From positions 37,267-101,266 of the forward strand of contig NZ_NHOA01000017.1 of NCBI RefSeq assembly GCF_002727125.1: a DNA stretch of 64,000 bases, written 5' to 3'. Positions 8,783-17,139 of this stretch are shown piece by piece. Origin of the DNA: Halorubrum persicum. GTDB taxonomy: Archaea; Halobacteriota; Halobacteria; Halobacteriales; Haloferacaceae. The notes under the pieces are model-generated. The model was given only the letters and a program-made list of their open reading frames with translations. It did no database searches and had not been told where the DNA came from. The first letter of the stretch is position 1. Each line of letters begins with the position of its first letter. Position numbers and translations under genes: made by a program.

Positions 8783-8805
8783 GGTCAGGCTTTTATGACC
8801 TGACC
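8783..8805 (+). promoter_or_regulatory. Inverted repeat enclosing the orc1 TATA region
   Basis: GGTCAGG (8783-8789) and CCTGACC (8799-8805) form a perfect inverted repeat whose 9-base spacer, CTTTTATGA, is the TATA-like element of the Orc1 promoter. The ATG is 24 bases downstream. A repressor bound here would block TBP. Confidence 0.5.
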
Positions 8806-8828
8806 GAAAATCAGTCAATCAGAATCAA

Positions 8829-9857
8829 ATGATCCGCGATGCTCGCGTCCTCCGTGCCGGGTTCGTTCCTCGGGAAGTCGAGCATCGCGACGCCGAAGTC
8901 AACCACCTCTCCAGCGTCCTTGAGCCCATCACGAACGGTGAACCCGCCGACACCGCCATCGTCACCGGACCCAGCGGCGCCGGCAAAACGTGTATCTCGA
9001 AGTTCGTCACCGAACGACTCCGGGAAGAGGTCCTCGACGTCGAGGCAACCTACGTGAATTGCTGGCGCAACTACACTCGATTCCGCACGCTCTACCAGAT
9101 CCTCGACGACCTCGGCGCGACCATCGACATCCACCGGCAGTCGACGCCCCACGACGAACTCGTCGACCGGCTCCAGCAATACGACGGCCCGCGAACGGTC
9201 GTCATCCTCGACGAGGTCGACCAGCTGGAGGACCCCAGCGTCATTTACGACCTTCACAGTCTCCCGCAGTTCGCGATTATCTGCATCGCGAACAAGGAAG
9301 AGGAGCTGTTCAGCCGCGTCGACGACCGCCTCGTGAGCCGGCTGCGCTCCAGCGAACACGTCCGGATGGACAAGTACCACGACGAGCAACTGTACGACAT
9401 CCTGAGTGCACGGGCGAAGTGGGGCCTCAACGAGGACATCATCAACGACGACCAGCTATACCGGATCGCCGATGCGGCCGCCGGCGACGCCCGTCTCGCA
9501 ATCGGCATCCTCCGGACGGCAGCCAGTACGGCCGACCGAGAAAACCACGAGCGAATCACTGACGACATCCTCCGCGATTCGGCCGACGATGCCCGTGCCC
9601 AGATCAAACAGCGAAGCCTCGATTCGCTCACGCCCCACCAGCGGGCTGTCTACGACATCGTTCGCGAGCACGGCCCGCTCGGACCGAGCGAGATCCACGA
9701 GCGCTATTCCGAGGCGGTCGATGACCCCCGGACCAAACGGACCGTCCGGACGTACCTCTCGAAAATGGAGCAATACAACCTCGTCGAGGCGGAGGGCACG
9801 AGTCGAGACCGAGAGTACTCGCTGGTCGATTCAGCAGCCGCGTCACCGATGCAGTGA
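8829..9857 (+). CDS. Orc1/Cdc6-type replication initiator (first copy)
   Basis: A 342-residue protein, short for the family. The AAA+ domain has Walker A GPSGAGKT near residue 45 and Walker B VVILDEVDQLED near 125, then VSRLRSSE with the arginine-finger region. The C-terminal winged helix begins around LTPHQRAVYDIVREHGPLG (265-283). It should load the replicative helicase at an origin; the palindromic repeats just upstream are the likely target. It lacks the long N-terminal extension of the second Orc1 in this window, so the two probably serve different origins. Confidence 0.9.
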   Translation: MIRDARVLRAGFVPREVEHRDAEVNHLSSVLEPITNGEPADTAIVTGPSGAGKTCISKFVTERLREEVLDVEATYVNCWRNYTRFRTLYQILDDLGATIDIHRQSTPHDELVDRLQQYDGPRTVVILDEVDQLEDPSVIYDLHSLPQFAIICIANKEEELFSRVDDRLVSRLRSSEHVRMDKYHDEQLYDILSARAKWGLNEDIINDDQLYRIADAAAGDARLAIGILRTAASTADRENHERITDDILRDSADDARAQIKQRSLDSLTPHQRAVYDIVREHGPLGPSEIHERYSEAVDDPRTKRTVRTYLSKMEQYNLVEAEGTSRDREYSLVDSAAASPMQ

Positions 9858-9921
9858 CCGGAAAGGGTCGCGTACGCACGTCCCGTAGGTATCCGGTTTA
9901 GGCGGAAGTTCTATGTATTGG

Positions 9922-9937
9922 TATCTCTTTAGAGATA
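9922..9937 (+). promoter_or_regulatory. Dyad upstream of the HTH/nucleotidyltransferase pair
   Basis: TATCTCT and AGAGATA flank a 2-base centre, a perfect 7-base dyad 45 bases before the ATG of the HTH protein. It is a likely operator for that protein, overlapping the promoter region. Confidence 0.45.
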
Positions 9938-9981
9938 GCTAGAAGCGAAAACGACAGCGCAAGCAGGAGGCGAGTTCAATA

Positions 9982-10671
9982 ATGAACGAGTTAATGGATG
10001 CCACCGCTGCGAAAATTGTGTTAGCAGTCCAGCGTGGCGATTCTATCAACCGTATCGCGAGCAAGATCGACGTCTCGTACTCGTGGGTGTACGACTGGGT
10101 TGAGCGGTTAGATGACGCAGAAGTTATCGCTAATACAGATAATGGAATCCAGATCGTCGATCACGAGATGCGCCAGCAGTACGCCGAGATGATGGCTGCG
10201 TTATACAGCCGCGACACAATCTCTCAGGAAGACGCGTACGTCATTCCACACTTCGCCGGAATGGAGTTCGCGTACACAGAAATTGACGCGGCATACGTCT
10301 GGACACACGGCGGCTTCCAGATCGCGCGGAGCCACGACGACTATCCCGTGTTCATCGACGTGCACGACCGTGATATCGAACGGTGGATTGCGTTCTTCCA
10401 GCAGTTTGGCGTCGACACGACGATCAACGAGCGCCCGGACGCCAGCGACGTCGACGGGAACGTTCACTACGTGTTGTTCCCCAAGACCGTCGATATCGAC
10501 GCCGAGTGGGTCGACGGCAACCCCGTCATCCCGTTGGACGATACCGTCAGCCAGATGATGGAGAATCGCCCAGCGTACGAGCCCGCCTTAGAGATCATCG
10601 CCAACGAGTACGACAGGGACATCGATGCGTCACATCACAGTGCCATGAGTACGAACGAACAGATGGAATGA
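9982..10671 (+). CDS. HTH protein, antitoxin-like partner of a nucleotidyltransferase
   Basis: A 229-residue protein. Residues 5-50 (AAKIVLAVQRGDSINRIASK, then VSYSWVYDWVERL) are a helix-turn-helix of the kind that reads DNA; the rest is a mixed alpha/beta domain of unknown fold. Its stop overlaps the start of the nucleotidyltransferase gene (ATGA), so the two are translated as a pair. This arrangement, regulator first and AbiEii/MenT-type enzyme second, is that of type IV-like toxin-antitoxin and abortive-infection modules. The dyad at 9922-9937 suggests autoregulation. Confidence 0.65.
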   Translation: MNELMDATAAKIVLAVQRGDSINRIASKIDVSYSWVYDWVERLDDAEVIANTDNGIQIVDHEMRQQYAEMMAALYSRDTISQEDAYVIPHFAGMEFAYTEIDAAYVWTHGGFQIARSHDDYPVFIDVHDRDIERWIAFFQQFGVDTTINERPDASDVDGNVHYVLFPKTVDIDAEWVDGNPVIPLDDTVSQMMENRPAYEPALEIIANEYDRDIDASHHSAMSTNEQME

Positions 10672-11354
10672 GTCTTCCCGAGCGACAATCCGAGCTGGTT
10701 GACACGCATCGCGCGGTTCAGGATGCCGAACTGCCGTATGTTCTCGTTGGCGGTTGGGCAGTATCCGCGTTCCAAACACGGTTTACGACGGATATCGACA
10801 CCGTGATTCCGGACACTGCACTCGACGACTACGATATCCTCCTTCGTGACCTCGGGTACGAGAAACAGTTCGAGCAGAATGTCTCGAACAAGTACGACGG
10901 GCGAATGATTCAGTACGCAAAGGAGGTCGGAGCGAACGCCGTCAAGTTCGAGGCACTCGTGGATGCGATGGGATGTCGACAGACGGACGCAGAGTGGTCA
11001 TATCGCTATCTTCACGAACACAGTACCATCGAATCGCTTGACGTCGCCGAAGACCTCAACGGGCGAATCCCGGAACCGGCCCTTCTGTTCGCGATGAAAC
11101 TCCACAGCGGGCGAAAGGCCGATACCCGTGACCTCGTCGTGATTAGCTTGCGTGCGGATTTCGACCGCATCGAGCGACACGTCCACCGTGGCGACCCAGA
11201 GAAGCTCGATAAACGGATCGAGATGGTCCTGAATCGACTCGAAGAGGATGGGTTCGAAGACTCATTCAAGGGTGTCTTTCGGCAAGAAGAACTGCCAGCA
11301 GACGCGGTTGACAACCTTGTTTCGTTCCTGTCTGAGCAGCGAAATCGGCTGTGA
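10668..11354 (+). CDS. AbiEii/MenT-like nucleotidyltransferase
   Basis: A 228-residue protein. LPYVLVGGWAVSAFQTRFTTDIDTVIP carries the GG(W) and DID motif of pol-beta-type nucleotidyltransferases near residues 25-45. A second acidic region, AVKFEALVDAMG, follows, then the helical PALLFAMKLHSGRKADTRDL segment in which K-L and R-K-x-x-D-x-x-D-L are typical of AbiEii/DUF1814-like enzymes. Such enzymes add nucleotides to tRNA or other targets and act as toxins. Start ATG 10668-10670 overlaps the upstream stop. The two genes form a self-contained toxin-antitoxin-like unit. Confidence 0.72.
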   Translation: MSLPERQSELVDTHRAVQDAELPYVLVGGWAVSAFQTRFTTDIDTVIPDTALDDYDILLRDLGYEKQFEQNVSNKYDGRMIQYAKEVGANAVKFEALVDAMGCRQTDAEWSYRYLHEHSTIESLDVAEDLNGRIPEPALLFAMKLHSGRKADTRDLVVISLRADFDRIERHVHRGDPEKLDKRIEMVLNRLEEDGFEDSFKGVFRQEELPADAVDNLVSFLSEQRNRL

Positions 11355-11358
11355 CGTA

Positions 11359-11398
11359 TTAACCAACAAAATACGCGAGAACTCGTTTTGTTGGTTAA
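11359..11398. repeat. TTAACCAACA inverted repeat, copy 1
   Basis: TTAACCAACAAAA (11359-11371) and TTTTGTTGGTTAA (11386-11398) form a perfect 13-base inverted repeat with a 14-base spacer. It is the best-preserved copy of a family of six in this window and lies directly after the nucleotidyltransferase gene. Confidence 0.85.
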
Positions 11399-11505
11399 CT
11401 CTCCAATACGGGAAGAACTCAGTTCTGGAAATGTTCTCGGAAACCATTAGCTATCCACAGAAACTCGACGACTGGGGGCGAATTTCCTCTGTCTCGTGCC
11501 TTCCC

Positions 11506-11538
11506 TGAAACGCGGAAGCGCCACGCCGCGGCTTATCG
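11506..11538 (+). promoter_or_regulatory. Conserved 33-base promoter block of the RadB-like operon
   Basis: This block matches 27 of 33 positions with the block at 14773-14805 upstream of the polymerase gene, including TGAAAC, CGGAA, CACGCC and GCTTATCG. It ends 23 bases before the ATG at 11562. GCTTATCG is the probable TATA-type element. Confidence 0.6.
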
Positions 11539-11561
11539 GGAACGTAGACAACTAGTCGAAT

Positions 11562-12506
11562 ATGGGAGAATACTCAACGTCGAACCGATTGGCGGTAGAC
11601 CAGCCAACACGGAGCGCTGACCGCAATCAGAATCTGGCTAATCAAGCCGATCCGGCTACGGACGGAATGCTGCTTCCCTCCCTTGAGGACGGTATCACGC
11701 TGCTCGACGTCGAGGGAGGCCGCGGCGTCCCGATTCTGCAGTCGCTCGTGCTCGACCATCTCCTCCTGCACGACGGGCCCGCCTTCTGGGTCGACGCAAA
11801 CGGCCATGCGACGACGACCACGCTGACGGAGATCGCCCCTAGCCAGCGGTTGCTCAACCGAATCCACGTGGCACGCGGTTTCACCGCCTACCAGCACTAC
11901 GGCGCGGTCTGTGATCTCCCGACAGCAGTGAACACGGCAATCCAGATGTCCACCGCCGACGCCCGGGCAGCCGGTCGACGGGCACTAGGTCGCGACGAGG
12001 ACCCGTCGTCCCACACGCCCGCCCTCATCGTCGCACCGGCCGTCGACGCCCAGTACCGTGCCGACGATACCCTTAGCGAGACCCACGCGAAAACCCTTCA
12101 GGCTCGAACTCTCGCCCGGTTGGCGACCTACGCCGAGGGGTACGACATCCCAGTGCTCGTTACGCGAAACGAGCGAAACGAATTCACCGAACCGGTCGCG
12201 ACGGTCGCCGACCACCATCTGGAGTGCGAGCAGACGCGGATGGGCCCACGGGTCGTCGGCGAGGACTTCGAGACGCTCGTCTATCCCGTCGACGACGGCG
12301 CGTACTACCAGACGACGTTCGCGTACTGGCGGCAGCTGCTCGCCGCACGCGCCACGCAGGTCGGCGTGGAACCGACGACGCCGGCGCCGTCGACGCCGAC
12401 TCCGGAGGGCGTCGGGACGGGCGTCACAGCTGACGGTGAGACGGTGGCGCCCACCGCGGACCCCTTGCTCGATGCGTGGACGGCGACCGGGACAGGAGAT
12501 CGATAG
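11562..12506 (+). CDS. RecA/RadB-superfamily-like protein with degenerate P-loop
   Basis: A 314-residue protein. The order ITLLDVEGGRGVPILQSLVL (P-loop position, but GGRGVPI lacks GKT), FWVDANGHATTTTL, then RLLNRIHVARGFTAYQHY follows the RadA/RadB core, and ALIVAPAVDAQY occupies the Walker B position. With no lysine in the P-loop, ATP hydrolysis is unlikely; it may be a recombination mediator or regulator. The C-terminal 60 residues are Thr/Pro-rich. It heads an operon with a small helical protein and an exonuclease, and shares a promoter block with the polymerase gene. Confidence 0.65.
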   Translation: MGEYSTSNRLAVDQPTRSADRNQNLANQADPATDGMLLPSLEDGITLLDVEGGRGVPILQSLVLDHLLLHDGPAFWVDANGHATTTTLTEIAPSQRLLNRIHVARGFTAYQHYGAVCDLPTAVNTAIQMSTADARAAGRRALGRDEDPSSHTPALIVAPAVDAQYRADDTLSETHAKTLQARTLARLATYAEGYDIPVLVTRNERNEFTEPVATVADHHLECEQTRMGPRVVGEDFETLVYPVDDGAYYQTTFAYWRQLLAARATQVGVEPTTPAPSTPTPEGVGTGVTADGETVAPTADPLLDAWTATGTGDR

Positions 12507-12508
12507 CG

Positions 12509-12832
12509 ATGGGGCGCACAAACCCAACGTACCGGGATGCACTGCGGGCCATCGAAGAGCGCTGGGCGGAGTTCCGGCGGGCACTGCGGCGTCGCAACCA
12601 GCCACGATTCGACCGGCTGTTCGAGTACGCCCGCGAGCACGCCGACGCGAGCGGGCTGTTGAACCACCAGAATCCGCTGCTGCCGGCGCTGCTCAGCATC
12701 GACCTCGAACAGGAATCTCGCCTCGACGACCACGAAGAACGCCTGACAGAACTTGAGGAACAGCTTTCGCAAGCTGGGGGCGAGCAACAGCAATCGTCCG
12801 TCGAACGTGACACTGGAGGTCAGAATGACTGA
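12509..12832 (+). CDS. Small helical protein of the replication operon
   Basis: A 107-residue protein starting MGRTNPTYRDALRAIEERW, 2 bases after the upstream stop. Residues 15-45 are Arg-rich and the last 35 form a Glu/Gln-rich coiled-coil-like helix (LDDHEERLTELEEQLSQ). It is conserved in haloarchaea next to RadB-like and polymerase genes but has no known function. Its stop overlaps the next start by 8 bases. Confidence 0.65.
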   Translation: MGRTNPTYRDALRAIEERWAEFRRALRRRNQPRFDRLFEYAREHADASGLLNHQNPLLPALLSIDLEQESRLDDHEERLTELEEQLSQAGGEQQQSSVERDTGGQND

Positions 12833-13472
12833 GTTGACGACGATCGCCTTCGACATCGAAACAACGGGGTTCGAGACCGATGACGAACTCACAGTAGTTG
12901 GGTTCGACTCGGCGGTATCGTCGCGAGTGTTTCTCAATACAGACGGAATGACACCACAATCAGGCCTCGCAGATCAGCTGAACGACACTCTCGAGACGCC
13001 GGTGCAGCTCTCAGTCCTCGACAGCGAACAGGAACTCCTGAATGAACTGGCGACATTCGTCACGTCGACACTCACACAACGTGAAGCAAAGCTCGTCGCG
13101 TACAACGGTGAACGGTGGAACGGAGGGTTCGACCTGCCGTTTCTACGGACTCGGCTCTGTACGCACGGGCTCGAGTGGCCCTTTGGAGTGTTGCCATACG
13201 TCGACGTGATGGATGTCTTCGAGACACGCTTCAATACGAGTGAGGATACGCTGAGTGGCGTCTACGAGGAACTGATCGGCGCCGGAATGAACGAGGTCGA
13301 TCCATTTACCGACAGTAGTGAGGCAGTCACCGCATGGAAAGAGGGCGCCTACGAGCCACTCATCATCCACAACGTTGCCGATATCCGACGAACTCGAGCG
13401 TTGATGGAACTTGCAGAACAGTACTGCTCGAAGTCGGATTTCTCGATGAAATCGCTTGACCCAATCGCCTGA
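12825..13472 (+). CDS. DEDD-type 3'-5' exonuclease
   Basis: A 215-residue protein from ATG 12825-12827, preceded by GGAGGT at 12815-12820, a strong Shine-Dalgarno. Exo I is AFDIETTGFET near the N-terminus (D and E). Exo II lies in VAYNGERWNGGFDLPFLRTR. Exo III is the IIHNVADIRRTRALME region (D). All three catalytic acids are present. It is a stand-alone proofreading-type or repair exonuclease. Because the nearby polymerase B seems to have lost its own exonuclease motifs, this protein could supply that activity in trans; that is inference. Confidence 0.8.
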   Translation: MTELTTIAFDIETTGFETDDELTVVGFDSAVSSRVFLNTDGMTPQSGLADQLNDTLETPVQLSVLDSEQELLNELATFVTSTLTQREAKLVAYNGERWNGGFDLPFLRTRLCTHGLEWPFGVLPYVDVMDVFETRFNTSEDTLSGVYEELIGAGMNEVDPFTDSSEAVTAWKEGAYEPLIIHNVADIRRTRALMELAEQYCSKSDFSMKSLDPIA

Positions 13473-13523
13473 AGAGCTCGCTTCTCAGTGAGGGGTCGTG
13501 GAGGAAAGCATTCGGATTGGTTC

Positions 13524-14006
13524 CTACGGCGGGTTACGACCTGCATTAAGTGGCTCATACGAGTGCGTGTGGTAGGCGACCCGCCAGAGTTTGAGGACCG
13601 CGCGAGTGACCAATTCTTCCGGAGACTGTGTGATACAGGACGCTTCGACCTCGTCTGGATCAGAACTCGCATCGGGCGGTGGGTGATAGTGTTCTAATCC
13701 GGGGACGTGGATGTAGTCTCCTGCGTGTGGGTGCTTTCCCCAGCGCAGATTCACCCCTTCCGTGTCCGTATAGTGGAACTTGTAATCATTTCGTGTCGTC
13801 CACTGGATGTCGATTCGGGCCTCGTCGGCCCCACACAGCCCGTCGTCAAGCACGACTTCGAGGACTGATGGATGGAGGTAGTCGTCGAGTTCTGCTGTCG
13901 CGAGCGGTTCCATCTGCTCGACGACGTCGCGAATCGTCAACAGTGCTGGACGGTCCGTCGCCCCGCGGAGCGTATGGGGTTCCGCTCGGTCAGAAGCATC
14001 CTGCAT
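13524..14006 (-). CDS. TumE-like toxin candidate (DUF6516-type)
   Basis: A 160-residue protein. The pattern DIQWTTRNDYKFHYTDTEGV, then LRWGKHPHAG and LEHYHPPPDAS with clustered His residues, resembles TumE-type toxins. It starts 3 bases after the stop of a winged-helix gene and is the second gene of that pair, as expected for a toxin-antitoxin operon. The family assignment is by eye and moderately secure. A neighbouring regulator gene is consistent with it. Confidence 0.55.
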   Translation of the reverse strand: MQDASDRAEPHTLRGATDRPALLTIRDVVEQMEPLATAELDDYLHPSVLEVVLDDGLCGADEARIDIQWTTRNDYKFHYTDTEGVNLRWGKHPHAGDYIHVPGLEHYHPPPDASSDPDEVEASCITQSPEELVTRAVLKLWRVAYHTHSYEPLNAGRNPP

Positions 14007-14009
14007 CGC

Positions 14010-14600
14010 TCAGGCAGGGACGCTGTCGTCAGTCGAGCGCTGGTCGGTGTCGACGAACTGCTCGGCGTTGCCGATCGAGAGGGCAGCGTTCGCGAACGCG
14101 AGGTTCCGGCGGAGCGTCTTCCACTCACGAATCGTCTCTGGGTCGATTTCGTCCTGTGGAGACCCGGCCTCGGTGAGAGCCTGATTCGTCTGGTTGACCG
14201 CTAATTCTTCGGGTGAGTCGACACCGAATTCGGATCGATACTCGGTGAGCTGCTCGCGCATCTCCTGGATGCGGGTGACGAGTTCGTCGGTCGAGACGTG
14301 CTCGAGGATGTCGGCAGCCTGTTCGACCACGAGCGATTCGGGTGAGCGGCGATAGAGCGTGCCGCCCTGTTCGCCGGGCGTCGTCTCGACGAATCCTTCG
14401 TCTGCGAGTGTGTTCAGGTGCTTGCGCGCGGTCTTTGGAGCGGTCCGTGCATCGTCAGCCACCGCATCAGCTGAGACGGGACTGTACGTATGCGCGACGA
14501 CGTGTCGAATGCGCTCGTAGGGCGTTGTTTCGGCCTCCCATTCCTCACCGACCGCCTCGTTGATGTCCCCAAACTCCTCCGGCGGGTTTCGGTCGCTCAT
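14010..14600 (-). CDS. Winged-helix protein, probable antitoxin to the TumE-like protein
   Basis: A 196-residue protein. After MSDRNPPEEFGDINEAVG comes a winged helix (YERIRHVVAHTYSPVSADAV to GFVETTPGEQGGTLYRR, residues 30-90). Helices with ELVTRIQEMREQLTEYRSEF follow, a likely dimerisation or partner-binding part. An upstream in-frame ATG at 14625-14627 would add nine residues. A TATA-like TAATATAGG at 14645-14653 fits either start. It is a common haloarchaeal family paired with a small downstream protein. Confidence 0.7.
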   Translation of the reverse strand: MSDRNPPEEFGDINEAVGEEWEAETTPYERIRHVVAHTYSPVSADAVADDARTAPKTARKHLNTLADEGFVETTPGEQGGTLYRRSPESLVVEQAADILEHVSTDELVTRIQEMREQLTEYRSEFGVDSPEELAVNQTNQALTEAGSPQDEIDPETIREWKTLRRNLAFANAALSIGNAEQFVDTDQRSTDDSVPA

Positions 14601-14772
14601 GTGGAAACGCACGAGATAGAGGAACATAGTCCTTTGGTACATTCCTATATTACTTCTACTGGAGAGTACACCGACTGAATCCAACGATATGAATTCCGGA
14701 AACCGTTCAGAGATGACGGAGAACGGACAAACGGGTAGAAAACACCAGTAGAGGGGTCTTGGGGCCATACGT

Positions 14773-14805
14773 TGAAACCCGGAAACGACACGCCATAGCT
14801 TATCG
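14773..14805 (+). promoter_or_regulatory. Conserved 33-base promoter block of polymerase B
   Basis: This is the second copy of the block at 11506-11538, matching 27 of 33 positions. It ends 26 bases before the ATG at 14832. The repeated block implies the RadB-like operon and the polymerase respond to the same signal. Confidence 0.6.
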
Positions 14806-14831
14806 ACGACTCGAACGTCAGAGAGACGTAG

Positions 14832-17000
14832 ATGCCGTTCAGCATCGACTTCCTAGACGACGGCCGCGTCCTGGAGTGGGAGGCAACCGCCGACGGCGCC
14901 GTCGCGACCGAGCACGAAGACTACTCGCCGCGCTTCTACGTCGCTGCTCGCGACCCTGATTCCGACCTCGACCTCACGACGCTCCAGTCGGTGTACGACC
15001 AGCACCCGGATGTCGTCGCGACCGAGATGGTTGCGCGACGCCCCGGCTTTCGACGAGACGAGGAACCAGTCCTCGCCGTCGACGTCGCCCATATCGACCG
15101 TGTCACCCCACTTGCCCGGCAGGCATGCCAGTTGTCGGCCTATCCAGTCGGGGATCTCGCCTGTTTCAACGTGGACTTTTCGCGAGAGTTTCGGTACTGT
15201 CTGGAAACCGGCGCCGATCCGACGCCGGCAAGCGAACTGTCGACGCTCCGACTCAGCGTCCCGGTGACCGAAACGAGCAACGACGTCTACGAGGAACTGT
15301 CCGTCGCCGGCGACACCGTCACCGGCTCGCCGACGGATATCCTGACCGCCGTCCAAGGGGCGCTTGACGAACACGATCCGGACGTCCTGGTCTGCTCGAC
15401 GGGCGAGATCGTCCCGACCCTGTACGAGATGGCGACGGACGCCGGCGTCGACGACTTCTCGCTGAGTCGGTGGCCGGACGTCGACTACCAGCAGCTCGCG
15501 AGCCGGTCGACGTACTCAAGCTACGGCCGCGTCGGTCACTCCCCAGCGCGGTACAACGTGCCCGGCCGGGCGATTATCGACGAGTCGAACACGTTCTTCT
15601 ACGGAGAGACGAACCTCGACGGCGTCCTCGACCTCGTGTCGCGTTCGAAAAAGCCCGTCCAGGAGCTCGCGTGGGCGTCAATCGGGAACGTCCTTACGGC
15701 GATCCAGATCTGCGAGGCCCACGACCGCGGTGTCCTCGTCCCGTGGAACTCCTGGCGCCACGAGTTCTTCAAGCCGATGGGGACGCTCCACGACGCCGAC
15801 CGCGGCGGGTTCATCTTCGCGCCCGAGGTCGGCCTGCACGAGAACGTCCACGAACTCGACTTCTCCTCGTTGTATCCGAACATCATCTGTACCCGGAACG
15901 TTTCGCCGGACGTCATCCGGTGTAGCTGCCACAGCGACCGCGACGACGTCCCCGGCCTCGGATACTCGATCTGCGAGGACCGGGGCTACCTCGTCGACGT
16001 GCTACAGCCGATCATCGACGCTCGCGACGAGATCAAGGCGGCCATCCGTCGCGAGAAGGAACGGGACGACCCCGACGAGGACCGACTGGCAGAACTCGAG
16101 GGGCGGTCGGGAGCGCTGAAGTGGATCCTCGTCGCCTGCTTCGGCTATCAAGGGTTCAGCAACGCGAAGTTCGGCCGCATCGAGTGCCACGAGGCAATCA
16201 ACGCGTTCGCTCGTGAAATTCTGCTGACGGCGAAACAGCGACTGGAAGCTGGCGGCTGGCGCGTCGTCCACGGCATCGTCGACTCCATCTGGGTGACGCC
16301 GGACCCCGACGTCGACGACGATGACCGCGAGGACCTCGAGACGCTCGCGGCGGAGATCACGGAATGTGTCGAGATTCGGCTCGAACACGAGGCCCACTAC
16401 GACTGGGTGGCGTTCGTGCCGCAGCGCGAGAGCGACGCCGGCGCGCTGACGAAGTACTTCGGGAAGGTCGCCGGCGACGACGACTTCAAGATCAGGGGCA
16501 TCGAAGCCCGGCAGCGCTCGACCCCGCCGTTCATTGAGGACGTCCAGCGGGACTGTCTCGACCAGCTCGATGCTACGCGGTCACCGGACGCGGTGCTCGG
16601 ACGGCTCGAACGAGCAATCGACGAACTGCAGGCGGGCACCGTAGCAGTAGAGCGGCTCGTCGAGCGGAACCGTGTCTCCAAGCCCCTGGAAGGCTACTCA
16701 CAGAATACCCAGAACGTGGCCGCCTTGAAGCGAGCCCGCGAACAGGACCTAGCAGTCCACCCGGGCCAGGATATCGAGTACGTGGTCGTCGACGACGAGA
16801 AATCCTCGCGAGACCGGGTCGCCCTCGCCCACGAGGAGATCGAGACCTACGACGCCTCGTACTACGAGACGCAGCTGGTCAGAGCCGTCGAGAGCGTGCT
16901 TTCACCCCTCGGATGGGGCCGAACCGATATTCGCCGAGAGCTCTCCGGTGAGAGGGGCGCCGTTTTGACCTCGTTCGGAGCCTCCAACGAACTGTTGTAG
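14832..17000 (+). CDS. Family B DNA polymerase, PolB2-like, with degenerate catalytic motifs
   Basis: A 722-residue protein. Motif A is intact (ELDFSSLYPNII, near 340). Motif B is altered: KWILVACFGYQGF replaces K-x6-N-S-x-Y-G, so Asn is Cys. Motif C reads VHGIVDSIWV, where the usual D-T-D is I-V-D, so one of two aspartates is missing. The exonuclease region (residues 60-220) shows no DIE, N-x3-F-D or Y-x3-D pattern. Archaeal PolB2 proteins are known for such losses and are thought to be structural or translesion-type. It is followed by origin repeats and orc1, placing it in the replication module. Confidence 0.88.
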   Translation: MPFSIDFLDDGRVLEWEATADGAVATEHEDYSPRFYVAARDPDSDLDLTTLQSVYDQHPDVVATEMVARRPGFRRDEEPVLAVDVAHIDRVTPLARQACQLSAYPVGDLACFNVDFSREFRYCLETGADPTPASELSTLRLSVPVTETSNDVYEELSVAGDTVTGSPTDILTAVQGALDEHDPDVLVCSTGEIVPTLYEMATDAGVDDFSLSRWPDVDYQQLASRSTYSSYGRVGHSPARYNVPGRAIIDESNTFFYGETNLDGVLDLVSRSKKPVQELAWASIGNVLTAIQICEAHDRGVLVPWNSWRHEFFKPMGTLHDADRGGFIFAPEVGLHENVHELDFSSLYPNIICTRNVSPDVIRCSCHSDRDDVPGLGYSICEDRGYLVDVLQPIIDARDEIKAAIRREKERDDPDEDRLAELEGRSGALKWILVACFGYQGFSNAKFGRIECHEAINAFAREILLTAKQRLEAGGWRVVHGIVDSIWVTPDPDVDDDDREDLETLAAEITECVEIRLEHEAHYDWVAFVPQRESDAGALTKYFGKVAGDDDFKIRGIEARQRSTPPFIEDVQRDCLDQLDATRSPDAVLGRLERAIDELQAGTVAVERLVERNRVSKPLEGYSQNTQNVAALKRAREQDLAVHPGQDIEYVVVDDEKSSRDRVALAHEEIETYDASYYETQLVRAVESVLSPLGWGRTDIRRELSGERGAVLTSFGASNELL

Positions 17001-17015
17001 TGGACCCCACCCCTG

Positions 17016-17112
17016 GTTTCCGTCGTTTCGATCCAACCCCACGTTTCCGACGTAATTTTCGACCCCCCTCGTTTCCGTCGTTTCCTCACGCCCCACCCCG
17101 GATTTCCGTCGT
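17016..17112 (+). repeat. Four ORB-type direct repeats, left side of orc1 number 2
   Basis: GTTTCCGWCGT cores occur at 17016-17026, 17043-17053, 17071-17081 and, as ATTTCCGTCGT, 17102-17112. Each is preceded by a C-rich tract such as CCCCAC. Spacings are 27, 28 and 31 bases. They fill the gap between the polymerase stop and the orc1 stop and match the repeats on the far side of orc1. Confidence 0.8.
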
Positions 17113-17139
17113 CCGCACCCACTCAGTAGTAGGGGGTCA

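Noticed and set aside
11359..11398. Reading the TTAACCAACA repeats as ordinary transcription terminators
   Set aside because: One copy lies between divergent starts and others between tandem genes, and none is followed consistently by a T-tract.
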